Positions 23,455 to 23,455 of a stretch of DNA of 23,455 nt are shown piece after piece. Position 1 is the first letter of the stretch. Every line of letters starts with the position of its first letter. Origin of the DNA: UMGS1387 sp045577475 (GTDB lineage: Bacteria > Bacillota > Clostridia > Oscillospirales > CAG-382); assembly GCA_045577475.1 (NCBI GenBank), contig JAZNIM010000036.1, forward strand, positions 1-23,455. Reading direction: 5' to 3'. The notes beneath the pieces were generated by a model. It was not told the DNA's origin. It saw nothing but the letters and a program-made list of their open reading frames with translations, and made no database searches. The translations under genes and the position numbers were made by a program.

Positions 23455-23455
23455 A

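Overview
The window looks like a chromosomal segment of a Gram-positive, anaerobic Clostridia-type bacterium, probably of the Oscillospirales/Ruminococcaceae kind. The evidence is moderate G+C, strong GGAGG ribosome binding sites, frequent TTG starts, lipoprotein signals, three proteins with S-layer homology (SLH) domains, a BofC-like protein and a clostridial-style class A penicillin-binding protein. No phage, transposase or CRISPR genes are visible. The placement rests on gene content and style only.

Left part (1-4837, minus strand): a 45-bp tandem repeat, then three tandem paralogous solute-binding lipoproteins of 474-475 residues. Each is followed by its own terminator. The two upstream ones have nearly identical promoter blocks. 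No permease or ATPase gene is present, so these are orphan binding proteins here.

Middle part (5085-11059, plus strand): three separately terminated genes for work outside the membrane. They are an SLH protein fused to a PrsA-like parvulin isomerase, a YcdB-like/PepSY-type protein with C-terminal SLH repeats, and a membrane-anchored HtrA serine protease. The YcdB-like gene is preceded by a textbook ECF-sigma promoter, which suggests envelope-stress control.

11106-15295 is one operon with a perfect consensus sigma-A promoter and a UUCG terminator: PHP-family histidinol-phosphatase, nnr (NAD(P)HX repair), a small lipoprotein in the position of B. subtilis YdcC / C. difficile GerS, and alr (alanine racemase). 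The lipoprotein has no standard start codon in frame with its signal peptide.

15349-20470: a small membrane protein of unknown role, a convergent BofC-like membrane protein, and, divergent from that, a class A PBP with a long Gly/Ser/Glu/Thr tail followed 14 nt later by a third SLH protein. Alanine racemase, PBP, SLH proteins, HtrA and the parvulin form a cell-envelope neighbourhood.

20502-23089: a two-gene unit (YczE/YitT-type membrane protein plus FAD-dependent oxidoreductase) whose promoter fires directly into a terminator-like hairpin placed before the first gene, a candidate attenuator. The right edge (23090-23455) holds structured non-coding DNA with tRNA-like fragments, a terminator and the last 28 codons of an unidentified minus-strand gene.
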